Below, piece by piece: positions 12,194 to 25,522 of a stretch of 64,000 nt of DNA; positions within the stretch are counted from its first letter, which is position 1, and every line of letters begins with the position of its first letter. Source of the stretch: Elmis aenea (lineage: Eukaryota; Arthropoda; Insecta; Coleoptera; Elmidae); assembly GCA_947652605.1 (NCBI GenBank), contig OX393577.1, positions 25,175,466 through 25,239,465 on the forward strand, written 5' to 3'. Made by a program: the position numbers and the translations under genes. Below the pieces are notes generated by a model that ran no database searches, was not told where the DNA came from, and worked only from the letters and a program-made list of their open reading frames with translations.

Positions 12194-13615
12194 ACGATTC
12201 GATTGTTACTTATATTAACAACGCCACTAATCAACCGACAATTTCTTGACAAAAACCGATACCTCTGTTTTGAAAAACAAACTTCAACCAGACATGTATA
12301 TCCATCCCTTTACGACATAATCACAATCAAATACATATAACAAAAATGCAAGTTCCTCTCGATTTACGAACATTCGCTAAAACGAACGTTAAATTTGTGG
12401 AATTTTGTGCAAATTGTAACCAAGTAAAATTTGAAGATGGGAGCTCAGGAATGCATGTTTAGCTGTCTAACGTCTCACATAACAACAAAAAGTATAGCAA
12501 ACGACCTCTAGGAATGGAACTCATTCATAAATCGAGGGCTGCCTATATGCCGAAAAAATAATTCTTTAACTCTCTCAAAAGAACTGGATTATTTTTAAAT
12601 CACAACGTGGAACAATTGCATAAACCAGAAATAAACTGACTTTAAAGACAAATATTCACCAATTTACAATTCTGCGTAATATTTACATTATTATTGGACT
12701 AATTAATATAAAAGTATAGCAAAAGTTTTTTGTGTCATTTATTGTTTATACCATAAGAAAAATATTTTGTGTAAAACGAAGTATTTTTTATATAAATTAG
12801 GACATTATGACATTGACAATTTTTACATTGGCAAACTTTTTAATTTTGGGACCTTTTTGAAAAAAAATGTACTGTACCAAGTACCAACTATTTTCACGTG
12901 TGCGGTGTCTCAGTTTTTAAACAAAACAGATAATGCTGCTAGTTTTACAACCTTAACTTGTTATCAATGTTACAAAATGTGTATATTTGATAAGGTGCGT
13001 ATTTTTATTCTAACTGATAAAACTGTGCCTGCCTTTGTTTTCGTTTAATTCTACAAAGAATCTTGCTCCGCATTTCTAAACGAAAACGGCTATAAACAAA
13101 ATAAAAAACGTGTTAATAACCTTGAGTAGATTAAAAACCCAGAGCGGATAAGACGGATTAATTTATTTTTAAATAATTACAAAGCCTTCCAACTTTTCCA
13201 AAGCTGTTTAACGGCTGTAAAATGATTAAAACAATTCATAATTGTCAACTATTTATTTTTTAATTGTAATTACACGCTATACTACAAACAAATGATATAC
13301 CAGGCCTATACTATATAATAAATAAAACTACATTAATCAAGTTTTAGGAAACTTTTCTAAATATTTTTTTTTAAATAAGATGTACTCACTTTTTTTGACC
13401 TTGTTAGTACATGTTCATTACAAAACATAATAAAAAGTTAAAGGTGTTTAAAGAGTTACGAATATTTTAGGTGCACATTTAGATAAGTTTACTACATACG
13501 GTCCAGTGTGTCTATATTTGTCTTCATTTAGACACACTACTTAACTTTACGGCTGATTTTATTGATTATTGATCTCAACGACTATAAGTAACGCAATAAT
13601 TAATCAGTTTATGTA
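12194..13615. other. AT-rich intronic DNA, nothing recognised
   Basis: No repeat ends or supported exon. The open frame near 12767-13048 is Phe/Lys/Tyr-rich, as expected of AT-rich noncoding DNA. Confidence 0.45.
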
Positions 13616-14293
13616 CAGAGTGTTCCAAAAATATCGTCCCCGCGTATGCTTATCTTCATGAATATGTAATTTTTATATTTCAAAGTTCAAATAGTATTGT
13701 TATTTAAATTTTAAATGACACTATTTTCTTCATTATTTTACGATACACGATATTTCAAATATTCCGAGTAAAAAATAATTTAATTGTTCACGCAGATGTA
13801 CTTCAGCAAAGTAGGCTTTGTAATGAAGAAAGAACCGTAAGTTTACTTTTGCGTGTAATAAATCTGTTAATTGTACCTTGGATAAAAACGTAACTATTTT
13901 AAAAGTTGTATAAATAAATCATCAATTGAAATTACTAAAAGCGCTGCGCGTGAAATGTACAAATACTATCAATGTTAAATTAAAATATTTTAAATTTAAC
14001 TATTAAATATTTGCTATCCACATTACTTAATGAAATTTTTTGATGTAACACCAAATAACTGTCAAAACGAAAATAGGGTTATAATAAGATACCATAAACT
14101 TTTGAAACAAAGGGGACAACATAAGTGAAGTTGTTCAAATAAAAAAACGTTTGTTTCCACTTCCGGTTAAAAACTCAAATTAGAAGTTGAACATCAGAGG
14201 CCTATCAAAAATCCATACAAATGTATGCTCAATAAAATATACAAAACATTTTTACCAAAACTTACATTGGAGAACTACTTTTGGAACACACTG
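13616..14293. mobile_element. Mariner-like MITE, CAGAGTGTTCCAAAA ends
   Basis: It starts CAGAGTGTTCCAAAA at 13616 and ends TTTTGGAACACACTG at 14293, inverted repeats of 15 bp with one mismatch. TA lies on both sides (13614-13615 and 14294-14295). The 678-bp interior is noncoding. Ends and TA duplication fit the Tc1/mariner group. Confidence 0.75.
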
Positions 14294-14295
14294 TA

Positions 14296-15240
14296 GTGTG
14301 CAAACACACATTTAAGCTAATTTTAATCTGTAGGTCTAATGAATAACTTCCAGCATTTGTATGTTAGTATGTTTATAATTGCAAATAACATAAATACAAA
14401 CAAATTTACTTTTAGCAGCGCTTACTAAAATCAGTAGAATGAACAATAGAAAAATGTAGCGGTTTTATTTAATTCAGTATAACAAAACTATTATTTAAAC
14501 CTCCCACACAACAACCTTTTTTTTATTGTTAAAACATTTATTGTTTTTATTATAAAACTTTTCGAATAATACACTTGGTAGAGCTATACAGATACACCAT
14601 ACTTCTTGTTTTATTTATTGAAGTTCAAGTTAATCAGACATTTATTTCAATTTCTTCTGCAGCCAGCGAGCAATTTTATGAGAAAAAAATGCCTTTCTAA
14701 GATTGTGTAAAAAAATATTTTTCCCCAAATTTGCATAATGAGCCCAAAAATAACTGTATTTAATAAGTAGGTGTGAGTTTCTGAAATGATATCTGAAGTC
14801 TGCTCATTATGTTTAAAATATTTGAAAATATTATAGTGTCACCTAATCCTACCTACTCGATATTATTTTTAAAACACAAATTCCATTCTTGCGGTTATTT
14901 TAAAACTTTTATTACTTTCTTTATTGTTAATTCCAAAATTTATAACCAGTTACCAGTTAGAGAGACAATAAAATTTATTACACTCGTGTATCTTACACAA
15001 CTTATGATCAATAATACCTAATAAACTTAATGTTTTTAATAATTTTCAAATCATTTTTGCCCACAGGTACAATAACATTTTTTGTTGATTATTTAATGAC
15101 AGTTATTAATTAGCAAAGGCTTGTAAGAAATAAAATTTAGTAGTTTTAAAGTACTGCTTTCGGCTATCGTATTTGGTATGTGTGTCTGTCTATTGGTGAG
15201 GATGGTGCTGTTGTTTTACACTTAGCTAATTCGAAGCTAA
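14296..15240. other. AT-rich intronic DNA, nothing recognised
   Basis: No repeat ends, array or supported exon. Confidence 0.45.
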
Positions 15241-16330
15241 ACTTTGCTAACTTAAACATAAAATCAATCAACGAATTGGAGGGTCCAGCAGGTAGTGTTC
15301 CCGTATTCATTTCTCGTTCTTGAGAGCACATATGTCGTCACGGCCTCACAGTCCAAAATTAATTTACACAACCAGTTCTGAGCAGAGCACTCTTTGTTTT
15401 AGGTTGGGCCGTGTTTTGTTGTCCGGTTTAAAACGGCTCTTGTTTATTATTTCCCCGCTGGACCAGTACAAGATCTGAATATGCCGTCTCGGTCCTGTAC
15501 TCGAAGACGCTCGTTGGGAGAACTTCACTAGTTGCTTTGGTGCTTGCACACCAAGTTGCATCCTTCTCGTGCTAGGTAAAGATACGTAAATCCTTCTCTC
15601 TAGCCTGTTAGCAAGGTTGCCATGTGCATGTCTAGCCCACCTCTACTAAGCGGCTTAAAAACATCGGCTACAGCGAGCCAACTTCAACTGGAATAAGTTG
15701 CTGACCGATTAACAATGTTTATTTCGAAATGCTCTAGTAGCGGCCCCATCATTCTTCGCCTTCGGAACTGCGTGTGCATGCACACGCAGAACCCAGTGCC
15801 GATTTAAAAAAAAAAAACAAAAGAGTTATCGCATTCCAACCTACACCGCACCGAATTTTAAATCTGTTTAAAGATCCGACTCAAATTACGAAAAAATTTT
15901 AATAGTTCATAAAACAGGGAAGTAAACGATCTCCTGCCGATCCAAGGAACGATATCGTTTTGATTGATGGAGTGATATAACCCAAAAATCCTAGTGCGCT
16001 GTGGGCTCTGCATTTATAATCATGTTGGTAACGCCAGAAATACCTTACAGGTACCGATTGATGCGCCACTTGCTGGGGCTGGAGCACCTGACCTTAGTGG
16101 TCCTGTCGAGTCATGTTGGACAATGACCTTAGGAATGCGGACCCTGCTATTGAAGGAGACCCTAGATTTCACTGACTATGCTTGTAGGTACCGGTAACCC
16201 ACCCTTAACCTCCTTACAACTTACGAGGGCCCACACCCCAATTATAAACTTTCAAGTGAAGTCATTACATCATAATATTCGACAAGTGAACGGATACGGC
16301 CAAACTACCCGCCATATAACGTGAAATTTT
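15241..16330. other. GC-richer kilobase of unknown nature with a 22-bp perfect palindrome
   Basis: Base composition is clearly higher in G+C here than in the flanks, and several short frames are open on both strands, none recognisable. A perfect palindrome (CTGCGTGTGCA followed by its complement) occupies 15768-15789, just before a poly-A run. It could be an old insertion lacking clear ends or a regulatory block of pan. Confidence 0.4.
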
Positions 16331-18059
16331 CAAGGGTACTCAATTTTAAGATCCTATAAAAAATCTTGAAAAAAATACCGACCATGTGAAATGGTTCTCT
16401 TATAGAACTGTAAATTGTACAAATAAATCTAACACAGAAGAATTGGGTTTATATATATTTTTTAAATAATCAAATATTCAGTTACGAAAGCGCCCTTTCC
16501 GCAGCATTTATAATCGCAATAAATCTTTCATTCAAATCACAGCACGTTCTTAGCATGCACTGCTGCTAACACAAAACAGCACAAAGTGCCCATGTTGCAT
16601 ACAAACGCCCTTCCAACTGCCAATGCAATATGTTTAATGAGTTATATGTATATGATATATCATCCAAAATGCATTTAAATAGACACCAAGTTATACACTA
16701 GCCCTGTCGAAATCCATACTGCTTCTGTACATCATATCTGCACAACAAAATCTCGTTTTATTATTCCTACAACCAAACCCTTTAATGAACGAAGTAAGTT
16801 TTTGTTTTCCACTAACAATCGTTAAAACGGTCATGACGAACCTCGTCACAAAATTGCCAATTAAAATAAATTATGTTGAATGTTACACAAAAATAAAAAC
16901 GGTCGACCTTCAAACTTAACCAAAAGATGATTAAACAAACAGGTAACAAAAAGTGGAGCTTGTATTCAAAAACATCTAATTTATTATGATTAAGAAATCC
17001 AAATATCAAATCACGGCAACAAAAAAACTGCTGCTCTCGTTTGCATTTCCGCTCTTATTTATTACCAACGACATGTTTAATTTGCTCATTTCCCCATCGT
17101 AATATTTCTAGGAATAATAAACACGTTTTTATAAACAAAAGGAGCGTTTCTTAATTTTTTCAGGGTATCGTAACATTCCAACTAAAAGGAACACGTTAAT
17201 AAAACTTACATTTTCTAAGAAAATCGCCAGTAAAGCTGAAAGCTTTACTTATCTGACACAATATTAAAGTCAGTTGTGTAAGACAATTTTTTTTTTTTAA
17301 ATTTAAAAACAATTCTTTTATTAACAAATGTATGCTAATCTTAAGCAACACATTTTTCTAAAAACATTTTTGGGTGTTCCGTACGTCTTACGACTTTCAT
17401 GAAATATCTATTAGGAACCACATTCCTGCCAATACAAAATAATTTTAAAGATTTGTTTAACTTGGCCATTCAACAATTTCATTACGCTCCCAATGCATTT
17501 CAAAAACACTATCTGACTCGCATTTATTTAACTTTCGTTTTCCAAGATTTTTACTGCAAAACTCAAGTTTGTTGAGACTTCAACAATCAACTGAGAGAGG
17601 TTTCATAATAAATACACACTTTTTTTCAAACTACAATTTAAAACGCAAAAGATAGATAAGGAAGCAATTTTGCTAAAAACGAATGTAACGCTTCTACTTC
17701 TGCTTCCACGCAAGGTTTTGGTAACCATCAACTAATAGAAATACAGAAATGAGTTTCCAAGGTTTTGAGAGAAAAAACTGATCGCTAAATTTTGACAATG
17801 GTCCACTGACACGAGTTGTGCTTGTGCTTATTTGGAAGGGCGTACAAAAGAATAAGATTTGTTGGCTAAGTATTAGCATCAAACAAATTTCAAATCTTTG
17901 TCAGTTTGAACACTTTGCCCTTTTCTTTTATTTTTTTAACGATTTTATCTTCATAATGAAACTTTTGCAGTGTGATATCTGATGTAACGGTATTCGACTG
18001 AATATACCACCGGTGTTACAAACTTGACGTACCAATAAACATGCCGAATATTTTACTTT
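16331..18059. other. AT-rich intronic DNA, nothing recognised
   Basis: No gene or repeat ends. A short hairpin (GTAAAGCT-GAA-AGCTTTAC) lies near 17232-17250. Confidence 0.45.
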
Positions 18060-18395
18060 TAGGGACACCGCACACTACCGACTTTTTAGTCGGTCAACAG
18101 TTTAGTCGTCATCGGGCTATGACAGGGATTTGTCACCGACTAAATAGTTTAGTTGGACACACTACCGACTTTTTAGTCGGCGAGTGTGCGGACTCCAATT
18201 ACAGGCCTGTACTACTTCAACGTAGGCCGATAGTTGGCCGACTTTTTTGTCCAAAGGGAATCGGGTCTCTGATACGATTATTTAGTCGGCCAACTAAATA
18301 ATCGGTAAGTGTGCGCGCTCTCATAAACACTCATGCCTTTTGCGGACGACTAAACTGTCGGCCGACTAAAAAGTCGGTAGTGTGCGGTGTCCCTA
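18060..18395. mobile_element. MITE with ~48-bp inverted repeats and internal repeats of its own tip
   Basis: The ends are TAGGGACACCGCACACTACC and its inverse, continuing into ACTTTTTAGTCGG and on to GTTTAGTCGTC, with very few mismatches. The tip block CACACTACCGACTTTTTAGT recurs internally near 18157-18177, and GTCGGCCAACTAAATAATCG-type blocks lie near 18283-18303. A target duplication cannot be fixed. The style resembles PIF/Harbinger or ISL2EU MITEs. No coding sequence. Confidence 0.8.
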
Positions 18396-18568
18396 AAGCT
18401 AAGGCCGCACTGCGGGATTTTTGGCTGGAGGGTAGATGGTAGATAGATACACGCCGTCGCCTGGCGACAATCCAGGCGCATTGTTTCACAACAAATTGTC
18501 GCCAGGCGACGGCGTGTATCTACCATCTACCCTCCAGCCAACCCTCCCGCAGTGCGGCTTTAGCTTTA
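18394..18568. mobile_element. Hairpin MITE abutting the previous element
   Basis: The ends are TAAAGCTAAGGCCGCAC and GTGCGGCTTTAGCTTTA, with arms of about 80 bp that include CGCCGTCGCCTGGCGACAAT and its complement. The 175-bp element would fold into one long hairpin. Its first bases overlap the last bases of the 18060-18395 element, so one probably inserted at the edge of the other. Confidence 0.82.
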
Positions 18569-21153
18569 CAGTACACTCGCTACTCGATATACAATACATG
18601 AAAAATTAAATCGAGTATGTTTGCAGTAAGTAATAATTTCAAATCTATCATTACCATATTTTGGAATCATAACGTACTCCTAATTAGGATAGGGATATTG
18701 GGCAGCAAATATTATGTTTACACTACAGTATAATTGTTGCAGAGCATAATGCACGGGACGACAGCGACAAGGTCGGAGGTCGGAGGTTCAACAACCGTCC
18801 ATGTACACGCTTAACTCCAGTCAATTACTGAGCGAATTAACTAAGATGTACAATATTCGATTGATCCGCATCTGTGTACAACTCACAGACAAAATTTGAC
18901 GAACTACATAATCTGTAGGGCTATTAAATGGGTATACATTTATACAGAAATAGTTTTGACTTAGTGACGGCCTGACGGCATATTATTAGTGGTGTTTAAA
19001 TAATTGTGAGCCTGGCGTGGTCGCGGTATACACTTCCAACTACAAAATCAATGCACAATTGTCACCGGCTCACACTCCTTCGCTTCGTCGTGTGCAACAG
19101 ATCTCCAGATGGGCGGAGAAATCGCACTTTAGACGCACTTCTTCAGATTTTCATTTTCAATGCTTCTAATGGATGTATAATTACAGTAAATGTACGCGGT
19201 TGACGCACTGTGCATTATAAAGCGGCGCCTTTATTACTATGTGCAATAATTATACACTCGAATATAGAGCGTTCCCTGCTTTTAAAACACTTCTGCGAAA
19301 CTGTACCAACGGTTAAAATTGCGGACTAATGATAAATGTTAAGACCAATCCATTACTACAACGCAGTGTTCAGTATATTTTACGTTTAGTATTATACAAC
19401 ATAATGCCCATAACTATAAAATTAATCGGCACCCACCTATACTACATTTAGCAAGTTTAAGTAACTACCACATTTAATTAAAATATGTGTTTATAAAATT
19501 TATATTTTATATACAAACTTGATCTAAAACGTATCTGCTAACAATATAAAGTCGTTTTTTTTTACTCTTTAGCATCAAGTAGTTTTTAACAATATGTTAG
19601 AGCCTGAACTACTAACAACGTTAAAGTAGTTGAAAATTTGCTAGTAAAACTTTTTGTTATAAGTAAAATTGGTGAAACCAATACTCCTGTTAAACATTAC
19701 ATTTAATAGAAAATATTACACTTATGCAGGGCCATGTTTATATCGGGTATGTATAAAGAAAATCAGGCTCACCCCCTTTTTGTCTTTAGTTCTAAATTTT
19801 AAACAATCGACTTGCTATTTGGCCTTGAAACCCGTTTATCCGGACGTATATACAATTCTAAATTAGTTCCGGATTTGCCTGAAATAGCCGTAACTTTGTT
19901 ATTTAAAATGAACACCCTGTGTATTTTCACATTTTTGAAAAGGGAAAAAATTTAATAACACATCATGTTGACATCTTTTTAAGACTACAAATAATTTTTT
20001 TACCAAACTTTATTTTTTATCAAGTGTGTGTGATCTGTACAAACTAAATTAAAAATAACAAAATTATATTTGAAACCTTCATAATTCCGTTAAACTTTAA
20101 TATTTCACTTCAAAACAAAATATATTAGTACAAGGAAGCAATATGAATATGAACAATCATTTGATAATTCGTTTTTTCTTGTAATTTGGGTTGGACCTGA
20201 GGTAAAATCATTTAAAAAAATATCAAGTATGTAAAAACAAATCGAAAATAAAAAGCAGTAAAACTCAATTAGTACCGATTTTATACAATGTATGCAATGA
20301 GCACTTCCAAGAATTCTGCCCGTCATATTCCAAAAATTGAAGGACCATTGTCAAAAATTATCAAATAGTACCAACGACCACTGAAAATGTGCTTTAAAAA
20401 AGCCAATACATCACCAAAATATAACCAAAACTTGACAAGAAAATTAAAAAATGATTTAACGACATTCAAATTGTGATTTTTAAACTAGAAGTTCATGGCA
20501 AACAATACTAAACAACTTCACTGTACATTTTACCATGACTACAAGAGTACGCACATCCTACAAATACCAACAAAAACTTTATCTAATAATGAAATACAGA
20601 TTTTTAAATTAAATTCTAAATGTTTAACAATCAAAAGTCATCTATTCATTAAAAAAATACTCGCTTGCAATTATAACACCCATTTACGTCACTTGCTCCT
20701 AAAACTTAATTTATAGTGCTACAGCGAAGACTATAAATAAAACTAATTAATAAGCAGATCATTTAAACTCTTGAAGGCACGCAACCAGAACATCCTTTCA
20801 ATTTCAACGACCAGTACAAGTCTACGAAAATCTAATCTATACTCTAAAACAGCCTACGGCATAAAAAAAAACGAGCGACGGAATATAATTTACATTGCAA
20901 TGAATAATGAAATAAACTGGCGCTATTTATTAGGGCAACTTAATACAAAAAAGTAGTTAGTGACGATTAGCAAACAGAATCGAGTTAATAAGCATCTCAC
21001 CGCGGCTAGCACGCAACGAACCGTGGGTCACGGCACTATGAGGCGGAAACAGTGAAACCGCGGTTTACCGGACTGGGACACGCGATATGAGCAAACATCA
21101 ACATATTATCTAAACTATTGTAAACAATTGACTGTAATCGAGCTTTTACATAC
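18569..21153. other. Intronic DNA next to exon 3, with small GC islands and a CACCCTG fragment
   Basis: GC-richer patches occur near 18740-18800, 19000-19220 and 21000-21070. The fragment near 19905-19940 (AACACCCTGTGTATTTT) resembles the ends of the CAGGGTGTT elements elsewhere in the window. No exon was found. Confidence 0.4.
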
Positions 21154-21248
21154 CTGGATGGGTCCGGCTGCTCCATTTGCGTAGCTGTAAGGTGACATGA
21201 GGTATCCCATGTTGAAGGAAGCCGGGTGGGGAGCTGGTTCCACCTTGC
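21154..21248 (-). CDS. pan: pangolin coding exon 3, conserved FNMGYLMSPYSYANG segment
   Basis: This 95-bp exon completes the split Gly codon with its first two bases. It then reads KVEPAPHPASFNMGYLMSPY followed by SYANGAAGPIQ, ending in phase 0. The acceptor is TTTCAG (AG complement at 21249-21250) and the donor is GTATGT (from 21153 downward). The FNMGYL.SPYSYANG block is a signature of insect Pangolin central regions, a stretch that in TCF proteins lies between the Armadillo-binding and HMG domains and includes co-repressor (Groucho) contacts. It is separated from exon 2 by 20.3 kb. The following exon, expected to begin near MANK..LPPFF, was sought on the minus strand down to position 1 and not found. 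The annotated protein therefore stops open at residue 105. Confidence 0.92.
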
Positions 21249-21250
21249 CT

Positions 21251-22873
21251 GAAACAAAAAATAATAATGAGCAAAACAATAAACACTATCATAAATAAAA
21301 CATCCAACACTCAACATTTTTAAATTACATACATAGAGCACCATGGCCCGTCTTACTTGATACTAACTCGACATTTATCAAAAATGTATTTCACATACAC
21401 AACATTCCAGACAAACAAAATTTATGCAGTGCTAAATAAGATAAAAGATTAATTATTAATTTCGGTATGAAAAATTTCTAGTGTTAATCAATTTAAATCT
21501 TTCCGGAGAGATAATACATTTGACTGTTTAATTAAGAGCAGACATTCATAAATACCGACTATAGTTTAAAACATTTTAAACAAAATATTCCGTATAACAT
21601 GCACTTACGCGGTTATAAATATTTAAATTAGTCTTCTCAGAATTTAAAAATGTTTTCTCATACAAAATCTGACTATAATTTTTATGAACATTAAAATAAG
21701 GTAAGGAATTTATCGTATGCCGTAAAATATAAACAATAGCTTTGTGTTTTAATACAAAAATACATTCTAATTAGGTAAATTACATGAGATACACACTTGT
21801 ACCCTGATGATTAGTAATGAAATGTGTTAACATATTTTTTTATGTCCCCAAAATCCACTTTAATAGAATTAATGTTTATAATTTCAAACAATCAAAATAA
21901 CTATGGTTGGGTTATAAAAAATTATTTCTTAATGCATGCGTAGGATTTGTATTGTTGCAGTTTTTACTTCGACTCCAAAATTACATGAAATATCTATTTT
22001 AAATGCTGTTAGGTACTGAGTGTCAACTTCTTTAATCGGAGCTTAATATCAAATTAAAAGAGGAATCACTGCATTACCTAACAAAGTAGCAGCAATTACT
22101 TCTGTAAATAAGTCGACAGAAGATCCATTTACACCTTACACATTGTAACAGGACACATTAAAATCGTCATAGTTAAAATGCAGAGAAGTTTATTATTGTG
22201 TCAACGTAATAGTATAAGACCATTAGCCTAATTTAGCAAGTTTTATTACGTTTTAATGTCTTGCGTATATCCAAACGGTTTAACTATCTACGATTAACGC
22301 ATACATTATATAAAACACTTTCTATCCAGCTGATACCTCACAAGTGGAACCCAATAAATAAATACAAACAGTATTACGAAAATGCACGTTAACAATGTAA
22401 ACCAATTAGCAACTGCCAACAATGGAACAGCAAAAAAAAAATGAACAGACATATTTTGATTCCGATGATTATTAAAATTAAGGATTATCTTATTTACAAA
22501 ATGCTACACTCTGTATTTGGATTAATATTTTCGTCAAACTCAACCAATACATCTTTAAAAATTTCATGTTCATGTTTCATAGCTTTTACGCCCTTAAATT
22601 TTATTGCAGGATAATAAAATTATTTTTACAAGTCAAAATATTTTAAAGTGTTTAAAATAGCTTATATACCTGCCAAGATACGATTCGTTTCTTCTTTTAA
22701 CTTTAAGAAAAATTATAAAGAAAAACAAACAGATAACGGTGGCCGTTACATACCATAGGAACGAAATATTACCATATTTCTATTAATCTAACAAAGTGTA
22801 CATACATGGGTTTGTTTCAGCAAAACATTTTGTACTGATACATGAACTGGTTTATACACATGCGTCAACTATA
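21251..22873. other. AT-rich part of intron 2, nothing recognised
   Basis: No repeat ends or exon seen. Confidence 0.45.
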
Positions 22874-23629
22874 CCGGGTGGTTCAATTTATAACTTTTTA
22901 ATTATTGAAAATAACTCCAACAAACCTTATATTTTTGGAAACGGCAACAAATTCTCTATTTAGTGATGTGAATTTGTTATCTCTACGATGACGTATGTCA
23001 AATCTGCGATAGGCAACTGTTTTCTTTAAGTTACATAGTACCTATAAATTTTTTTGTTGATTCAGATAGCGAATTCAATTTTGAATCCGACTATGTATTA
23101 AAAAAGTATGCACTTCGAGAAAAATCAGTTTAAAGTTTATTTCTTTCACACTCTCCGTGAATTAAAATCATTTTTAACTTTTCTTGGTTAGCATAAAGTT
23201 CCATTTTCACTTAACAATTGACAACTAACCATATTGACAACATAGGTTATAAACTTGAGACTGTCATTTACAGAAGTGATTATTTTTTGTTATGTTAAAT
23301 AGACTGGTTGCTATAATTTGATAAATCAACTTTGAAATGATTTTTCTCGAAAATTTTCTTATATATTTTTCTCGAAATGCATACTTTTTTAATACAAAGT
23401 CGGATTCAAAATTGAATTCTCTCTCCGAATCAACAAAAAAAAACAACTATGTAATGTAAAAAAATAAACAGTTGCCTATCGCGGATTTGGCATACATCAT
23501 CGTAGAGACAACAAATGCACAACACTTAATAGAGAATTTTTTGCCGTTTCCAAAAATATGAGGTTTGTTGGTTTTTTTTTCTATAAATAAAAAGTTATAC
23601 GGGTGCGACAGTCAAACTGAATCACCCGG
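22874..23629. mobile_element. CCGGGTG-family foldback element
   Basis: It begins CCGGGTGGTTCAATTTATAA and ends GAATCACCCGG, flanked by TA (22872-22873 and 23630-23631). The arms match for about 280 bp, including TTTTTGGAAACGGCAA, CTCTACGATGACGTATG, GCGATAGGCAACTG and TTGAATCCGACT with their inverses. Related single-end or partial copies lie at 10420-10484, 31240-31604, 49275-49480 and 52255-52332. Noncoding. Confidence 0.9.
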
Positions 23630-23631
23630 TA

Positions 23632-25522
23632 TACTATTAAATATGTAATTCAAGTTAGCCGCAGCCGGAACGCTTTAACAACATGCTTAACTGAAAATTA
23701 CATTTGTGCCTATTGGGTTCATAGAAATGTACGTATTGCAAGTGCAACATTAAGAAAGGAGTATGTACTAACACAACAATGCTTAGGACTGAGCGGACGA
23801 TATTTAGCTACCAGATACCAAGTTAAAGGTGAACAGCGCATGCGTGTAAAAATCCAGCGACAGTTCTGGCCTTCGTTCATGTACGCACAGTTTTTTTTAA
23901 CTCGCAAACTAGTGCTGGAAAAGCCGACTAGCCGTACGATGGAACGCGATATCGATACTGCGTATAAACTGATCGTTCATCGGACCGTACATAGCCTTGC
24001 TGGAACAAAACATATTAGAGCCAGCTTTCCATTACGCATTTTACAAGCGATTGCCAATATTTTGTCATTTTGTTGCCATGTTTACTTAAAAATCACAGCT
24101 TACTTTAACCATTAACAATGGTTAACAAAGGCCTCATTATCTAGTACAAGATATCCCTATTATTGGCAAGGTCAGCTTAAACTTATTATATATAATGTGA
24201 AGATTTATTGTTCTATGGGTTCTACAGTCTTGTATGTAATTCTAAAAATTCAAATTATTTTAAGTAAAAATCGCTTCCGTTCCTATACTAGTGGACATAA
24301 AACATAAGTTTCAATCAGGAGACTTGCACGGTGTAATATAAACAATAATATACACTATCAAAACAATTGAATCATTTTATTTTTATATAAAACAAAGCGC
24401 TCTGTACTGTTTGAATTTTTTATATGTATTTTTAGGCAGCAAATTAAATGATTCCTGTTAAAAGAATGCCTCTACGAAATCTATCAGGAAGTTTATATTC
24501 ACATACAGATTATTTACACCTACAGGAGGTCTAGCTAGCCCTATCTATAGTTGTCAAAAATTTGTTTTACACAATTTAAAATTGATAGCACAATATTGTC
24601 AGTTTTATTGCCTTTTTATTGCGAGTATTTTAGTTATATACAACGCATGATTCATACTCGTAGATGTGCTACATCTTTAACGATGGTCTTCGAAAAGATA
24701 AATATATTACCCAGCAATTTTTTTTTATAATTCTCACCTGATCGCTTTTAGACTAGTTTAGAAAAAGCAAATCAACGCTTCTTGTTAGATAAAGGGCTTC
24801 CGTTCCGATTTACGAAATTCTTATCTGTGTATTCTGTATTACACCGTTTTTTAGCTTAATACTTTAATAGTTTCTTAATTATTTAAAAACAGATTATGAA
24901 CTTCTTCTTGATACAAATTAATAAACGATAGCTCTTTACCTCTAGTAACTTGCTTTGCTGCCATGATGAATAAGTATTATTAGAGATAATAGGAGTATAA
25001 AAAATGCCAAATAAATAACAAAAGGCTTTTAAAAAACAGGCTAAATTTGAGGGATTTGCTCGAGTTTAAAACACGAATATTTGTTTGAGTTTCGAGTTGT
25101 TCGAACATTGAGGATGCACAGTATTTTTATCTACGAAGAATCTGTTTTGCGATACAAGACAAGTTTCGACCCCAATTGTCTTTTCAAATATTTTTTTTTC
25201 ATTATCTAAGAATAATAACATTAAGTGATTAAAAACCGCTAAAGAAGAGATAAAAATCACGCCACTGGCCAAGTTTTCTTTCACAAGATATCCATTATAA
25301 ATAATAAAATAGGTAGTTTTTTAAACTAAGCCTATTTATTGCATTTAAAATAAATAATTTTAATAAAGCAAACATTCATCATTTAAAAACGTTTGATTTT
25401 TTCGACAACAAAAATAAAAATTTTACTTGTCTGCTTCGGGTTGCATTTTAGTTAATCTGGTGGTGAAATTTGTGAATACATAGTAATCTTAATTTTACGA
25501 GCGTGAATTGGAGTAAATACGC
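23632..25522. other. Intron 2, with a GC-richer patch near 23820-24010
   Basis: The patch has open frames on both strands without recognisable products. The rest is AT-rich with no repeat ends. Confidence 0.4.

Larger units (their letters stand above)
1..21153 (-). other. pan: pangolin intron 3 (5' portion, continues beyond the window)
   Basis: Donor GTATGT lies directly after exon 3, and no acceptor with a TCF-like exon follows down to position 1. The intron is therefore longer than 21 kb or holds exons I cannot recognise. It contains the elements annotated at 1945-2060, 3023-4084, 5319-6357, 7464-8698, 13616-14293 and 18060-18568, plus one orphan ORF at 11867-12193. Confidence 0.7.

Noticed and set aside
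1..21153. Search for the pangolin HMG box and the MANK..LPPFF exon
   Set aside because: No minus-strand stretch with these sequences and splice sites was found; they must lie outside the window.
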